Shown: one piece after another, positions 1 to 7,859 of the stretch
Layout: every line of letters starts with the position of its first letter
Position numbering within the stretch: position 1 is the stretch's first letter
NCBI GenBank assembly: GCA_963592185.1
Contig: CAVAVT010000050.1
Location: 1 to 10,435, forward strand
Length of the DNA: 10,435 nucleotides
Direction of reading: 5' to 3'
Origin: CAVAVT01 sp963592185
GTDB lineage: Bacteria > Bacillota > Negativicutes > Selenomonadales > Selenomonadaceae
The notes under the pieces: model-generated
Database searches by the model: none
What the model was told of the DNA's origin: nothing
What the model saw: the letters and a program-made list of their open reading frames with translations, nothing else
Translations under genes and position numbers: made by a program

Positions 1-271
1 GTTTTAGCAAGATTGTTAATATTTACATAACATTTACGGGATTTTGACGCAAGATTCTTAAGTAGGATAAATTCCTACATTTTACCCTTACGAAATGTTA
101 ATTCTTTTACATTTTCTTAAAGATTGTCTCAGCAACTTAACTTATTTTAACATTTTGTTTACATCGATATTAACTATAAAGCTCCAGAGGCATACCCTTC
201 ATATAGCCTAAGCTCAGAAAGAAATAAATTAAAAGCACCGGGGGCTGTACCCTTCCGAGACTCTTAATCGA
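1..271. other. AT-rich non-coding region at left edge
   Basis: I see no gene here on either strand. The stretch is very AT-rich up to about 180, with many short ATTTTA/TTAACA-like runs, and less so afterwards. A small perfect inverted repeat lies at 62-78 (GTAGGA, five-base loop, TCCTAC). The composition resembles an upstream control region, perhaps for a leftward gene beyond the window, but I could not find a convincing -35/-10 pair. Confidence 0.4.
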
Positions 272-305
272 CAAAAAAGAAACACTCTCCGCAAATGGGA
301 GAGTG
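272..305 (-). terminator. Intrinsic terminator of the SLH porin gene
   Basis: Read on the minus strand, an 8-bp perfect stem (CACTCTCC at 305-298, GGAGAGTG at 290-283) with a 7-base loop is followed directly by a T-rich tract (TTTCTTTTTT, 282-273). It begins 44 bp past the porin stop codon. Stem, loop and tract all fit a Rho-independent terminator. Confidence 0.92.
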
Positions 306-348
306 CTCCTTAAGTCTATACAGTTAAATTCGCCTAAGAGGGGAAATC

Positions 349-1791
349 TTAGAACATGAACTCGAGACGAGTGAAGATACGGCTCTGATCGGATCCGTTG
401 CCGTAGTTCTTGCCCTTGAAGTAGTTGAAGCTGCCCTTCATATTCTTTGCGAACATGTAGCGGAAGCCCATGTCCCAGCCCTTCTGCCAGCTGTAGAGGC
501 TGTTCTGGTAGGTTGGAACCATAGTTGCGATGTGGGAGAGCTGACGATAAGCAAGGAATACCATGAAGGAACGAGGCTTGTCGTTTGCTACTCTGCCGTA
601 GTCAACTTCCAGGCTGTATGCTGTGCTGTGATTGCGGTCCATTCCGCCGTTCATAGCCTTGGAATAGTCACCGATGAACTTCCACTTGTTGTCGAAGGTG
701 TAGTCGAAGCCAACGGACCATATTCCGAGCTTATTGCCAATGAAAGGATGCTTTTCGCCATTACTTTCAGTGTAGCCCCACTCGGAAATATCACGTCTGT
801 AGTCGTCGTTTTGATCACCCTGCTCACGCTGATGGAAGAAGCTTTCGCTTGAGAAGCGTCTCCAGCCTACACCAGCACCAAACTTATTCTTCTTAAGAGT
901 TACGTCTACGCCGATGTAGTCAGCTGTGTTGTTTGCATATACGGAGTTGCTGCCGTTTGCTACAACGAAGTCATTTCCGCCTGCTGCACCAGTGGTGGTA
1001 CGGTTCGGGTCGTAGCTGTAACGTCCTGCAGCAAAATGCAGCTGAACATCCTTACCAGTGGATACCTGGATACCAGTTACGTTATCATCAATAATCATAC
1101 CATGGGAAGCTGCATCGTAAGCGCCATAGCGCCCCAGTTTAATGGTGGTGTTGCCGTACTTACCTTCAGCATACAGCTGATCAACCTGCTGGTAGTTCTC
1201 GCCGTATGCTCCGCTCTTCTCACCTACGGAGCTGCTCATACCAGCGTTGGTGCTCATGGAGAAATCAAGACGAGCCTTTGCTTTCCAATGATCGTTGATT
1301 GTGAAGGTAGGAGTAAGACGGAGGATGAGACGCTGAGCGCGCTGGTTGCGGCTTGCACCCTGGCCATCGTTAGGAGCAATTTTGCCCGTATGGCTGATTT
1401 TGTTGATGAAGTCATAACGGAGCTGTCCAGACCACTTAACATTGTCCACCTTGCTCTCAAGGTCGGATACACGAACACCAAGATTCTTCAGCTCATCGGA
1501 GAACTCAGCTGCAAGCTTGTCGATAAGAGCCTTGTCAGCAGCGCTGGTGTCAGCCTTGGTCATAGCCTTTGCAATCATCTGAGCCATTTCATAACGGGTG
1601 ATGTTCTGCTGGCCACGGAAAGTTCCATCGCCATAACCTTCGATTACACCATCCTGAGCGAGCTGCTGAACAGCATCATATGCCCAGTGGTCTGCAGGAA
1701 CATCGGAGAACGGATTTGCTGCAGCGAAGGTAGTGCTTGCAGCGCCTACTACCAATGCGGTAGTCAGAGCGGATACTAATGATTTTTTCAT
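349..1791 (-). CDS. SLH-domain outer-membrane porin (OmpM type)
   Basis: This 480-residue protein is a peptidoglycan-attached outer-membrane porin. Residues 1 to about 23-25 are a typical signal peptide (MKK, then a hydrophobic run ending TTFA). One SLH domain follows (about 27-78: FSDVPADHWAY, then GYGDGTFRG and ITRYEMA). A short charged, probably coiled-coil, segment covers about 82-117, and the rest is beta-barrel-like with alternating aromatic strands, ending LEFMF; the terminal Phe fits a BAM recognition signal. In Negativicutes such proteins (OmpM, Mep45) tether the outer membrane through SLH binding to polyamine-modified peptidoglycan and form general diffusion channels. I chose the ATG at 1791 because a GGGGG ribosome site lies about 10 bp upstream and the signal peptide starts there; an in-frame ATG at 1878 would add 29 residues that spoil it. 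It appears monocistronic, with its own terminator at 272-305. Confidence 0.93.
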   Translation of the reverse strand: MKKSLVSALTTALVVGAASTTFAAANPFSDVPADHWAYDAVQQLAQDGVIEGYGDGTFRGQQNITRYEMAQMIAKAMTKADTSAADKALIDKLAAEFSDELKNLGVRVSDLESKVDNVKWSGQLRYDFINKISHTGKIAPNDGQGASRNQRAQRLILRLTPTFTINDHWKAKARLDFSMSTNAGMSSSVGEKSGAYGENYQQVDQLYAEGKYGNTTIKLGRYGAYDAASHGMIIDDNVTGIQVSTGKDVQLHFAAGRYSYDPNRTTTGAAGGNDFVVANGSNSVYANNTADYIGVDVTLKKNKFGAGVGWRRFSSESFFHQREQGDQNDDYRRDISEWGYTESNGEKHPFIGNKLGIWSVGFDYTFDNKWKFIGDYSKAMNGGMDRNHSTAYSLEVDYGRVANDKPRSFMVFLAYRQLSHIATMVPTYQNSLYSWQKGWDMGFRYMFAKNMKGSFNYFKGKNYGNGSDQSRIFTRLEFMF

Positions 1792-1864
1792 TGAAGAAAA
1801 ACCCCCTAAAAATATATTGCTTAAATTCCCACAGGTTTCATCACGAGTATCCTTGTTACCTCTA

Positions 1865-1893
1865 TGAATACAGCCCATAGAAATCTATGCCAA
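1865..1893 (-). promoter_or_regulatory. Candidate porin promoter with palindrome in spacer
   Basis: On the minus strand TTGGCA (1893-1888, five of six consensus bases) is separated by 17 bp from TATTCA (1870-1865, three of six). A start near 1858 would give a leader of about 67 bases. The spacer contains a perfect inverted repeat, CATAGA-AA-TCTATG (1876-1889), well placed for a repressor or other dimeric regulator. The weak -10 keeps this a candidate. Confidence 0.4.
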
Positions 1894-1967
1894 AAATTGT
1901 GTACGGTGGGAAATCCCAACCGTTATTTTAAGCTCTGCAGGGCTCATCTGGTACATGAACCCTGCAG
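1892..1967 (-). terminator. Two hairpins after the HD gene, possible transcript end
   Basis: Two inverted repeats lie between the HD gene stop (2002) and the porin promoter. The first, at 1935-1967, pairs CTGCAGGG with CCCTGCAG, then a mismatch and four more pairs around a 7-base loop, but has no T tract after it on the minus strand. The second, at 1903-1923, pairs ACGG(T)TGGGA with TCCCACCGT, allowing one bulge, and is followed six bases later by five Ts (1896-1892). Together they could end the HD transcript; neither is a textbook terminator. Confidence 0.45.
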
Positions 1968-2001
1968 GCCCTATTATCAAGTGTTATGCTATGCCGCTAA
2001 A

Positions 2002-3147
2002 TCAGTCCGGAGTAACGATGCTGAGGAATGCCTTGCGGACAGCCTCGAAGCCTTCGTCAACATAAATCTGATAGAGATGCATATCGGATGCCTGGGAGTA
2101 GAGATAGCTGCGGAGTCTGTTGAACTTGATTCCATCCAGTTCATCCTTATTGAGATGATAGTCGGAAAGTGCAACCTTCTCCAAAGCTTCTTTAGTCCAT
2201 CTGGAAATACCGGAGGTAAGGGTGAAGTCACCATCACCGAAGTTCACCAGGAAGCTCTCAGGACGGCGTGGCAGCGGAAGAGTATTTCCATCCGGTGCAA
2301 GGTACTTCTCCTTAACAGGATCCTTGCCAGCGATGATAGCTGCTGCCTTGATATAAGTAACTGGCTTAACCTCTGCACTATCCCAGCCAGCATGGTCATG
2401 GGATACAGCTACAGCTACAACAACCTCAGGACGGAGACCTCTCAGCATACATTCAGCAACCTGCTGGATGTGATGGCAGCCTGTACCGCCGATTTTGATT
2501 TCAGGCAGGCACTTGCCATCTGGAGTCCACTGGAGAATCCAAGGCTTTGTAAGGTCATGAAGAAGGATAGCCTCAGTGGTGAGTTCCTTGTTCATGGAAT
2601 AGCCGAAATATTTTTCATAAGTATCGATGTAGTTCAATGCGCTCTGCAAATCTGTGGAAACATGTGTAATGAGTCCGCCGGGATATGCATGGTGTCCGCC
2701 CCAGCCAGCACCAGGAGAATTAGTGAAGCTGAGCTTTGTGGTGATTGGAGGGAAAATCTCTTCAACAGTATTTTCCGGACTGATGTAGCCAGCATCCAGC
2801 AGCTTCTGGCGAATAGCTTCCTTTGCAACGCTGTCATACTTCTGCATAACCAGCGGATCCGGCTGTTCCATGGAGGAGAGAACGATATCTCGGATATTGC
2901 TATCGCTGAGGCCGTAAGCCTGCTCCTTCAGGAAATTAAGAGCATATTCCTGAAGAGGTGAGCGCTGTGCCATTTCCTCCGGAGTGAGCTCCACTACCTT
3001 GGAGAAGGGCATTGCTGTTGTTGGGATGTTTCTTGGAGCGGCAAAGCCCTTTTTAGGGAGCATGGATGCCACTGTCAGTGCTGCTGCTGCACCTGCACCA
3101 GCCTTGATGAAGTTTCTGCGATCAAATTTTTTGTTCCAGATTTCCAT
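2002..3147 (-). CDS. Tat-exported HD-domain metal-dependent phosphohydrolase
   Basis: The 381-residue product starts with a clear twin-arginine signal: DRRNFIKAG (residues 9-17), a hydrophobic Ala-rich stretch to about 30, and a likely cleavage site near GFAA (34-37). The mature part carries an HD-superfamily metal-binding pattern: His162 in GGLITH, His197-Asp198 in LLHDLTK, then HH at 225-226 and HDH at 250-252 (VSHDHAG). HD proteins are usually metal-dependent phosphohydrolases or nucleases; substrate is unknown here. Export through Tat implies folding, perhaps with its metal, in the cytoplasm and action in the periplasm. Residues 38-150 and 260-381 match no domain I recognise. The ATG at 3147 follows a GGGG-containing ribosome site about 8-10 bp upstream. 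It lies between, and is apparently transcribed separately from, the phosphoesterase and porin genes. Confidence 0.82.
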   Translation of the reverse strand: MEIWNKKFDRRNFIKAGAGAAAALTVASMLPKKGFAAPRNIPTTAMPFSKVVELTPEEMAQRSPLQEYALNFLKEQAYGLSDSNIRDIVLSSMEQPDPLVMQKYDSVAKEAIRQKLLDAGYISPENTVEEIFPPITTKLSFTNSPGAGWGGHHAYPGGLITHVSTDLQSALNYIDTYEKYFGYSMNKELTTEAILLHDLTKPWILQWTPDGKCLPEIKIGGTGCHHIQQVAECMLRGLRPEVVVAVAVSHDHAGWDSAEVKPVTYIKAAAIIAGKDPVKEKYLAPDGNTLPLPRRPESFLVNFGDGDFTLTSGISRWTKEALEKVALSDYHLNKDELDGIKFNRLRSYLYSQASDMHLYQIYVDEGFEAVRKAFLSIVTPD

Positions 3148-3234
3148 TTAACCTAACCCCTTTTCTTATTTTGGGATTCTACGTTAATATCCGCACATTT
3201 ATGACTTAACGGTCAAGGCTCTATGCCGTATTGT

Positions 3235-3263
3235 TTTATACGACTGATAGAAAATAATTGAAA
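3235..3263 (-). promoter_or_regulatory. Candidate proximal promoter of HD gene
   Basis: On the minus strand TTTCAA (3263-3258) and TATAAA (3240-3235) are 17 bp apart, predicting a start near 3228 and a leader of about 80 bases. The -10 matches five of six bases and the -35 only three, so confidence is modest. It lies downstream of the hairpin at 3317-3340, so its transcripts would avoid that element. Confidence 0.35.
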
Positions 3264-3316
3264 CATGCCGATATTTTTGTTTTCTCCCAAAGATTCTGAC
3301 ATTAACGTCTATATAC

Positions 3317-3340
3317 AAAAGGCGTATACAGAACGCCCTT
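3317..3340 (-). terminator. Terminator-like hairpin after phosphoesterase gene
   Basis: The minus strand reads AAGGGCGT (3340-3333), a 7-base loop, then ACGCCTTTT. The core is a 5-bp GC-rich stem (GGCGT/ACGCC), extended by a G-T and two A-T pairs that use up part of the T run. It lies about 150 bp past the phosphoesterase stop codon. The T tract is short (TTTTGTAT). It may end the transporter-phosphoesterase operon, or act as an attenuator because a good promoter lies just upstream. Confidence 0.5.
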
Positions 3341-3364
3341 CATACATCTTTTAATCGTATTTTA

Positions 3365-3393
3365 ATCATAACACCCACAGTAGAAATATTCAA
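3365..3393 (-). promoter_or_regulatory. Candidate distal promoter of HD gene
   Basis: On the minus strand TTGAAT (3393-3388, four of six) and TATGAT (3370-3365, five of six) are separated by exactly 17 bp, the best sigma-70-like pair in this gap. Transcription would start near 3358, about 18 bases before the hairpin at 3317-3340, and give a leader of about 210 bases to the HD start codon. Confidence 0.45.
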
Positions 3394-3488
3394 CTATTTC
3401 CTACAGGGATTATCTTACGATATATCAGAGAACCGCCTACATAAATATCTGGTACCTACCTATGCAGGCTGGCAATCTGATCAGGAGG

Positions 3489-6407
3489 TCAACCGTGAAT
3501 TACATCTGTGTACTCAGGGAAATCCTTGAGCCTGTCCACAGGAGCGAAGCCTACAGCACCGGTGAAGGTACCCTTGCTCCAATCCTCTCTGGTGGACCAG
3601 AAGATGTTGGTAAAATCAGTGTCGTTGCTGGCTGTTACCTGGTACTCTGAAAGCTCAGGTACGAAGGTGCCGTCAGCTCCAACCTCTGCTGTGAAATCCG
3701 TTACTATACGGATGTATTGAGCCTTTGGAAGGCTTGAAATATCAAAGTAATTGCTGCCGTCATTCAGGGTAATCTGCAGCTCTCCCTTTACGGAGGTGCC
3801 ATCGTCAGATACCTGAATCAGAGCCTTCAGTCCTGCCTGCAGCGGCAGAACAGCCTTCGCCTTAAGCTGGTAGAACTTCCACAGCTTCTTCTCTGTCATG
3901 AAGCGCTTGCTGTACACCGCAGGATGTCTCCATTCTGTGGTATGCTTTCCAACTGTAAGGATGTCCTTGAAATCCAGCCATACCGCAAGATCCTGTGACT
4001 CCGGGCCAACAGCCTCAGGAGCTTCATAAACCTTTTGGTTCTCGGCCTCAGTAAGGCCCTTTTTATAGAATCTTACCTGGCTGACAGAGCCTGGAAGATG
4101 TGTGTAATACTTAGGACGGCCGATTTCCGGAATAACATGTCCGATGTAGGAGTAACCCACAAATATAGGCTCCTTCTCCCACTGGCGGAGGGTGTCTTCC
4201 TCGGAAATTCCCGGCACGTGAGCCACATTTTCACCGTTGCAGTAGGAGCTGCCGCCAGCATTTTTATCAAAACTCATGCTGTAGTGCATCCAGTTCCCCA
4301 CATCGGCGTGACCTCCCTGCCATGCGTACTCAGTAATGTCGTGGCAGGTACCGAACTTCAGTCCACCGGCACGCTCAATAACCATGCGCATGTAGTAGGT
4401 TGCGCCCCAGCCCACGGACTTGCCCCGAACCATCAAAGGATTGTGTCCCATTTCCTGGGGCTTCGCAAGTCTGTCCACATTTGCCCATACCATTCCGGTA
4501 AAGCCCTGTGGAGATTCCAAATCCGGGCTTGCAGGAATCTCAATGTAGTCTCCGTACTCCTCAAGCTTCACATAGGTAAGTCCCTCTTTGGTAATAACCT
4601 TGGGGCTGCCGTGAAGCAGTGCGGTGTGCCCGTTGCCGGACTTGTCCCGAATACGTGGAATAATGCGGATTCCCCCGGATATCTGTACTTCCTTAGGAAG
4701 TCTGTCGCCAATACTTACCTGATAGGAGCCTCCCTGATGCACATGATAGGAAAATTCTATGTATTTCTTTTCATGTCCACGGAAGAAAATATTTCTGGAC
4801 TCCGCAACTCTCTGATTGATGTAGAGAGGAACGGATACAAAAATCTCCCGGTCAAGGTTGTTGGTAGCTTCAATGCCAGCCAAGATGGAACCTTCCTGCT
4901 CCCCTTTTCCTGCCACCACGCTCATGTGCTGGTAGGAAAGCTGCGTTGGCTCAAATACCACTAGATGAAGATGGCTGTCACCAGCACTCAGCTCATGCTC
5001 CCCCGGCTCTACCGCACGGTACTTTGCACAAACTTTTTTGGACTCACCTGGCTCAAGAAGAACCACGTGGCTATTGTCCTCGTCACCAAAGAGATTGATG
5101 ACCTTGACATTATTATTGTCAATTACCTCCAGTACAGCCTCGGCAGCTCCCTGTCCCTTGTTTGTGGCAAAGGCACGGATTTCAACATTGCCGTTGTTGT
5201 CCTGGCGGATAATATCCACATCAGAAAATTCAACACAGGGCTCTTCATGTATCATGCGGACAGTATCCACAAGCTTGTCCTCACCCTGCTCCTGGAAACC
5301 ATAAAGCTTGTACTCCAGTACATCCTCGGTAATCTCCAGCAGTCCATAGTTATTTCTGCCCATGGCCGTAACCTCTGGGAAATCTCCCAAAAGGCGTTTT
5401 TCATCATTTTTCCCGGAAAACTCTGCATCCGGGTCCTGAGTGCTGCCCTGGCATACATATACTGTACGTGCTCCGATTTCCGGATCCACGGAAATGGACT
5501 TAATGTAGTAATGCAGGTGTCCTGCTATCATCAAATCCAGTCCGCAACGCTCCACCAGTGGAACCAGGTACTGATTGTTGAAAACATCGGTGTAAGGATG
5601 GTGGCATATAAGCACACGCCATTTAGCCTTTTTTGCTGCAGGACCGTTCAGGTCCGCCTCAATCCATTCAAGTACATTCTTTATTTTCCTTTTCGTTGCA
5701 GCATCCGCCTGTATGCCGGAATTAACCGCATTCATCTCGAAAAGGCCCCAGGGATTGCTGTCCACCATAACAAAGTGTGTGCAGCCATAGTCGAAGGAGT
5801 AAGTGTGCCCTCCGTCAGCTGTATTTACTGTCTTTGCCTGTGGGGTAATAAACAGCATATTTTCAAATGGACCATCATCGTGATTGCCTGGAATGTAGTA
5901 CGCCGGTGTGCTCCTTAAAACCTCAGGTATCTTGCTGAACCAGTTGTTTACATACTGTTCGTGCTGATAGCCTGTGCCAAAGGAAATATCTCCTCCGTGG
6001 AGGATCATATCCGGTTTTTCCCGATCAATCATCTTGGAAAATTGTTTTTCAGTATAGAAGAGATGTGAATCTGAAACCGTAACCATACGAAGTGTCTCAG
6101 GATTTTCCTCCAGAGATTTAAAGCCTGCAGAGGCGAGAATTTCCTCGCCGCTGCAAACCTCATAGCTATAATTTTCTCCAGGAGTAAGTCCAACTAGAAC
6201 AGCCGTATATAGGTAATAGCCCTCTGCACACTCCGGGCAGGGTGGCTCGTGGAATACCTCCGCCATGGCAGTCCCCTGGTCGGCACCGCTGTAGCGAACC
6301 GCCATAGGTGCCTCGAACTCAGTCTCCCATGCCACAGTTACCTGGCCTGGCTCGGGAGCCAGCAGATAGGGACCGTTCACGATTCTCTTGTCGTTTGTCT
6401 TTCCCAT
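3489..6407 (-). CDS. Large calcineurin-like phosphoesterase with PAP-type N domain and lectin-like C domains
   Basis: The 972-residue protein opens with a fibronectin-like domain as in purple acid phosphatases (about 5-100), then a metallophosphoesterase domain (about 105-375) with all metal motifs: D113-S-H115, GGD140, GNHD (174-177), CHHP (His269-270) and GHLH (296-299). True purple acid phosphatases have D-x-G and GDxxY; here D-x-H and GDISF replace them, so the purple Tyr ligand is absent and a calcineurin-like two-metal site is expected. Two Ig/CARDB-like segments follow (about 395-485, 490-580), then a LamG/concanavalin-like domain (about 590-790) and a discoidin-like tail (about 840-930). 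It should hydrolyse a phosphate mono- or diester. There is no signal peptide. I chose the ATG at 6407 because GGGGGA (6420-6415) sits 7 bp upstream; the in-frame ATG at 6422 abuts the previous stop and lacks a good ribosome site. It follows the antiporter gene by 15 bp. Confidence 0.87.
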   Translation of the reverse strand: MGKTNDKRIVNGPYLLAPEPGQVTVAWETEFEAPMAVRYSGADQGTAMAEVFHEPPCPECAEGYYLYTAVLVGLTPGENYSYEVCSGEEILASAGFKSLEENPETLRMVTVSDSHLFYTEKQFSKMIDREKPDMILHGGDISFGTGYQHEQYVNNWFSKIPEVLRSTPAYYIPGNHDDGPFENMLFITPQAKTVNTADGGHTYSFDYGCTHFVMVDSNPWGLFEMNAVNSGIQADAATKRKIKNVLEWIEADLNGPAAKKAKWRVLICHHPYTDVFNNQYLVPLVERCGLDLMIAGHLHYYIKSISVDPEIGARTVYVCQGSTQDPDAEFSGKNDEKRLLGDFPEVTAMGRNNYGLLEITEDVLEYKLYGFQEQGEDKLVDTVRMIHEEPCVEFSDVDIIRQDNNGNVEIRAFATNKGQGAAEAVLEVIDNNNVKVINLFGDEDNSHVVLLEPGESKKVCAKYRAVEPGEHELSAGDSHLHLVVFEPTQLSYQHMSVVAGKGEQEGSILAGIEATNNLDREIFVSVPLYINQRVAESRNIFFRGHEKKYIEFSYHVHQGGSYQVSIGDRLPKEVQISGGIRIIPRIRDKSGNGHTALLHGSPKVITKEGLTYVKLEEYGDYIEIPASPDLESPQGFTGMVWANVDRLAKPQEMGHNPLMVRGKSVGWGATYYMRMVIERAGGLKFGTCHDITEYAWQGGHADVGNWMHYSMSFDKNAGGSSYCNGENVAHVPGISEEDTLRQWEKEPIFVGYSYIGHVIPEIGRPKYYTHLPGSVSQVRFYKKGLTEAENQKVYEAPEAVGPESQDLAVWLDFKDILTVGKHTTEWRHPAVYSKRFMTEKKLWKFYQLKAKAVLPLQAGLKALIQVSDDGTSVKGELQITLNDGSNYFDISSLPKAQYIRIVTDFTAEVGADGTFVPELSEYQVTASNDTDFTNIFWSTREDWSKGTFTGAVGFAPVDRLKDFPEYTDVIHG

Positions 6408-6422
6408 TGCGGAATCCCCCAT

Positions 6423-7775
6423 TTAAGCTGCTTCTTCGTGATCCTTGTGCTTCTTAGCCCAAAGGGTAGGAACGATAAGTAAGGTCATCAGAGCAACGGA
6501 ACCAATCCAGAAGGTGATGATTGTATCGAAGTGATAAGTAACATTGCCGACAGCATCCACAACTTTTGCAGAGTCAACGAGAATACCATTTACGATATCC
6601 TGAAGTGCTGCACCACCGTATGCCAGAAGACCGATAACGCCCATTGCTGCGCCGGTTGCCTTACGAGGACAAAGGTCAACAGCAAGCATACCGCCAACAA
6701 AGCAGAGGATTACACCAAGACCGAAACCGAATACAGCAACACATGCTGCAGTAAGGAGATACTGATCTGCTGGAACAAAGCAGATACCTGCGATACCAGC
6801 CAGCATAACAAGACCAAATACGATAGTAGTCAGGGAGTGACGTGCTCCGAAAATCTTATCGGAGATAATACCGGAAAGGAAGGAACCAACACCGCCCAGA
6901 ATTGGGGAAAGTGCCATGATTCCACCGGCGGTTACAAGGTCAAAGCCCTTTGCTTCCTGAAGGAATACAACGCCCCAGCTGCTGATGGAATAACGGGAAA
7001 TACCAAGGCAGATTGCAGCTGCTGCAAGGAGCCATACATACGGGTTCTTGATAACCATGAGCTGAGCATCTCTTGTGGAGATAGACTGCTCTTTTTTCTC
7101 CTGAGCTTCCTCACCTTCAAACTCATTTGCGGAAGGAAGTCCGTAAGTCTCAGGCCGGTCACGCATGAAGCGGTACATGATGAATGCAAGAACGATACAG
7201 GATACGCCCGGCATAAAGAATGCTGCATGCCAGCCGAAGGATACGATAATCATGGAAGTACCAAGATAGGTAGCACCTTCACCAACATAGTGGGCTATAC
7301 TGAATACGCCATAATACGTTGCCAGCTGGCTCTTGGAGAACCACTGGGAAAGGGATACGATGCAGGGTGCGGAGCCCATGGACTGGAACACACCGTTGAT
7401 GAACCACAGTACAAGGAAAATCCAATATTCATTGGAAAGACCAAGAATGGTATTTACAATGGATGCACCCAGAAGTCCCAACGGAACTATCTTTTTAATA
7501 TTACAGTGATCGGCGATAAAACCATTTGCGCATTTACCGATTGCGATAGCAACCATCATGCCGGCGCCCATTGCACCAAGCTGGGTAGGAGTAAATCCTG
7601 CCTCAATCATAGGCTTCTTTGCAACACCCAGAGTCATACGCATAACATAATACATACCATAGCCGAGAATCATTGCTGTAACAGCCTGAACACGGGCTGA
7701 ATGGTACATTTTCTTTACAAGTGCCTGGTCCTGAATACGTTCTTTGTCAGGACCGGTCAAAAACCATTTTAACAT
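6423..7775 (-). CDS. MFS organophosphate:phosphate antiporter (OPA family, GlpT/UhpT-like)
   Basis: This 450-residue inner-membrane protein has about 12 hydrophobic segments split by a charged central loop (about 203-240, with EEAQEKKEQ). It matches the OPA branch of the major facilitator superfamily: GYGMYYVMR in helix 1 places Arg46 at the position of GlpT Arg45, and RYSISSWGVVFLQEAKGF places Arg261 at that of GlpT Arg269, the two arginines that hold the substrate phosphate. RDRPETYGLP before the loop is also typical. Members swap inorganic phosphate for glycerol-3-phosphate, hexose phosphates or related compounds; which is carried here cannot be read from sequence. UhpC-like sensors look similar, but no two-component partner is present. 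The start has an AGGAG site 10 bp upstream. The downstream phosphoesterase gene follows within 15 bp, so imported phosphoester is probably cleaved by it. Confidence 0.9.
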   Translation of the reverse strand: MLKWFLTGPDKERIQDQALVKKMYHSARVQAVTAMILGYGMYYVMRMTLGVAKKPMIEAGFTPTQLGAMGAGMMVAIAIGKCANGFIADHCNIKKIVPLGLLGASIVNTILGLSNEYWIFLVLWFINGVFQSMGSAPCIVSLSQWFSKSQLATYYGVFSIAHYVGEGATYLGTSMIIVSFGWHAAFFMPGVSCIVLAFIMYRFMRDRPETYGLPSANEFEGEEAQEKKEQSISTRDAQLMVIKNPYVWLLAAAAICLGISRYSISSWGVVFLQEAKGFDLVTAGGIMALSPILGGVGSFLSGIISDKIFGARHSLTTIVFGLVMLAGIAGICFVPADQYLLTAACVAVFGFGLGVILCFVGGMLAVDLCPRKATGAAMGVIGLLAYGGAALQDIVNGILVDSAKVVDAVGNVTYHFDTIITFWIGSVALMTLLIVPTLWAKKHKDHEEAA

Positions 7776-7800
7776 TTTGTAACCTCTCCTTTTCCGTTGT

Positions 7801-7859
7801 AGAAACTAACATTGGAAAAACTCGAATAGCCTCGGCGGTTGAAATCAAGAGAAACTAAC
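7801..7859. repeat. 10-bp direct repeat in antiporter leader
   Basis: AGAAACTAAC occurs at 7801-7810 and again at 7850-7859, 49 bp apart start to start. Both copies lie in the predicted 5' leader of the antiporter mRNA (as GUUAGUUUCU); the second is inside the loop of the leader stem. Function unknown; it could be a regulator half-site or an RNA element. Confidence 0.6.

Larger units (their letters stand above)
3148..3488. other. Intergenic control region upstream of HD gene
   Basis: This 341-bp gap holds no open frame I would call a gene. It contains the end of the transporter-phosphoesterase transcript and the start of the HD transcript, both on the minus strand. Two promoter candidates and one hairpin with a T tract are listed separately. 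The hairpin lies between the two promoters, so it could be the terminator of the upstream operon, with the nearer promoter serving the HD gene, or a leader element of transcripts from the farther promoter. Confidence 0.5.

Noticed and set aside
1864..2961. A 365-codon plus-strand frame opposite the HD gene
   Set aside because: No plausible ribosome site or family resemblance; the minus-strand gene explains the region.
6420..6422. Upstream ATG as start of the phosphoesterase
   Set aside because: It abuts the antiporter stop codon with only weak purines before it, while GGGGGA is ideally spaced for the in-frame ATG at 6407.
6531..7700. A 389-codon plus-strand frame opposite the antiporter gene
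   Set aside because: Composition is rich in Cys, Asn, Thr and Lys with no domain, as expected from the complement of a membrane-protein gene.
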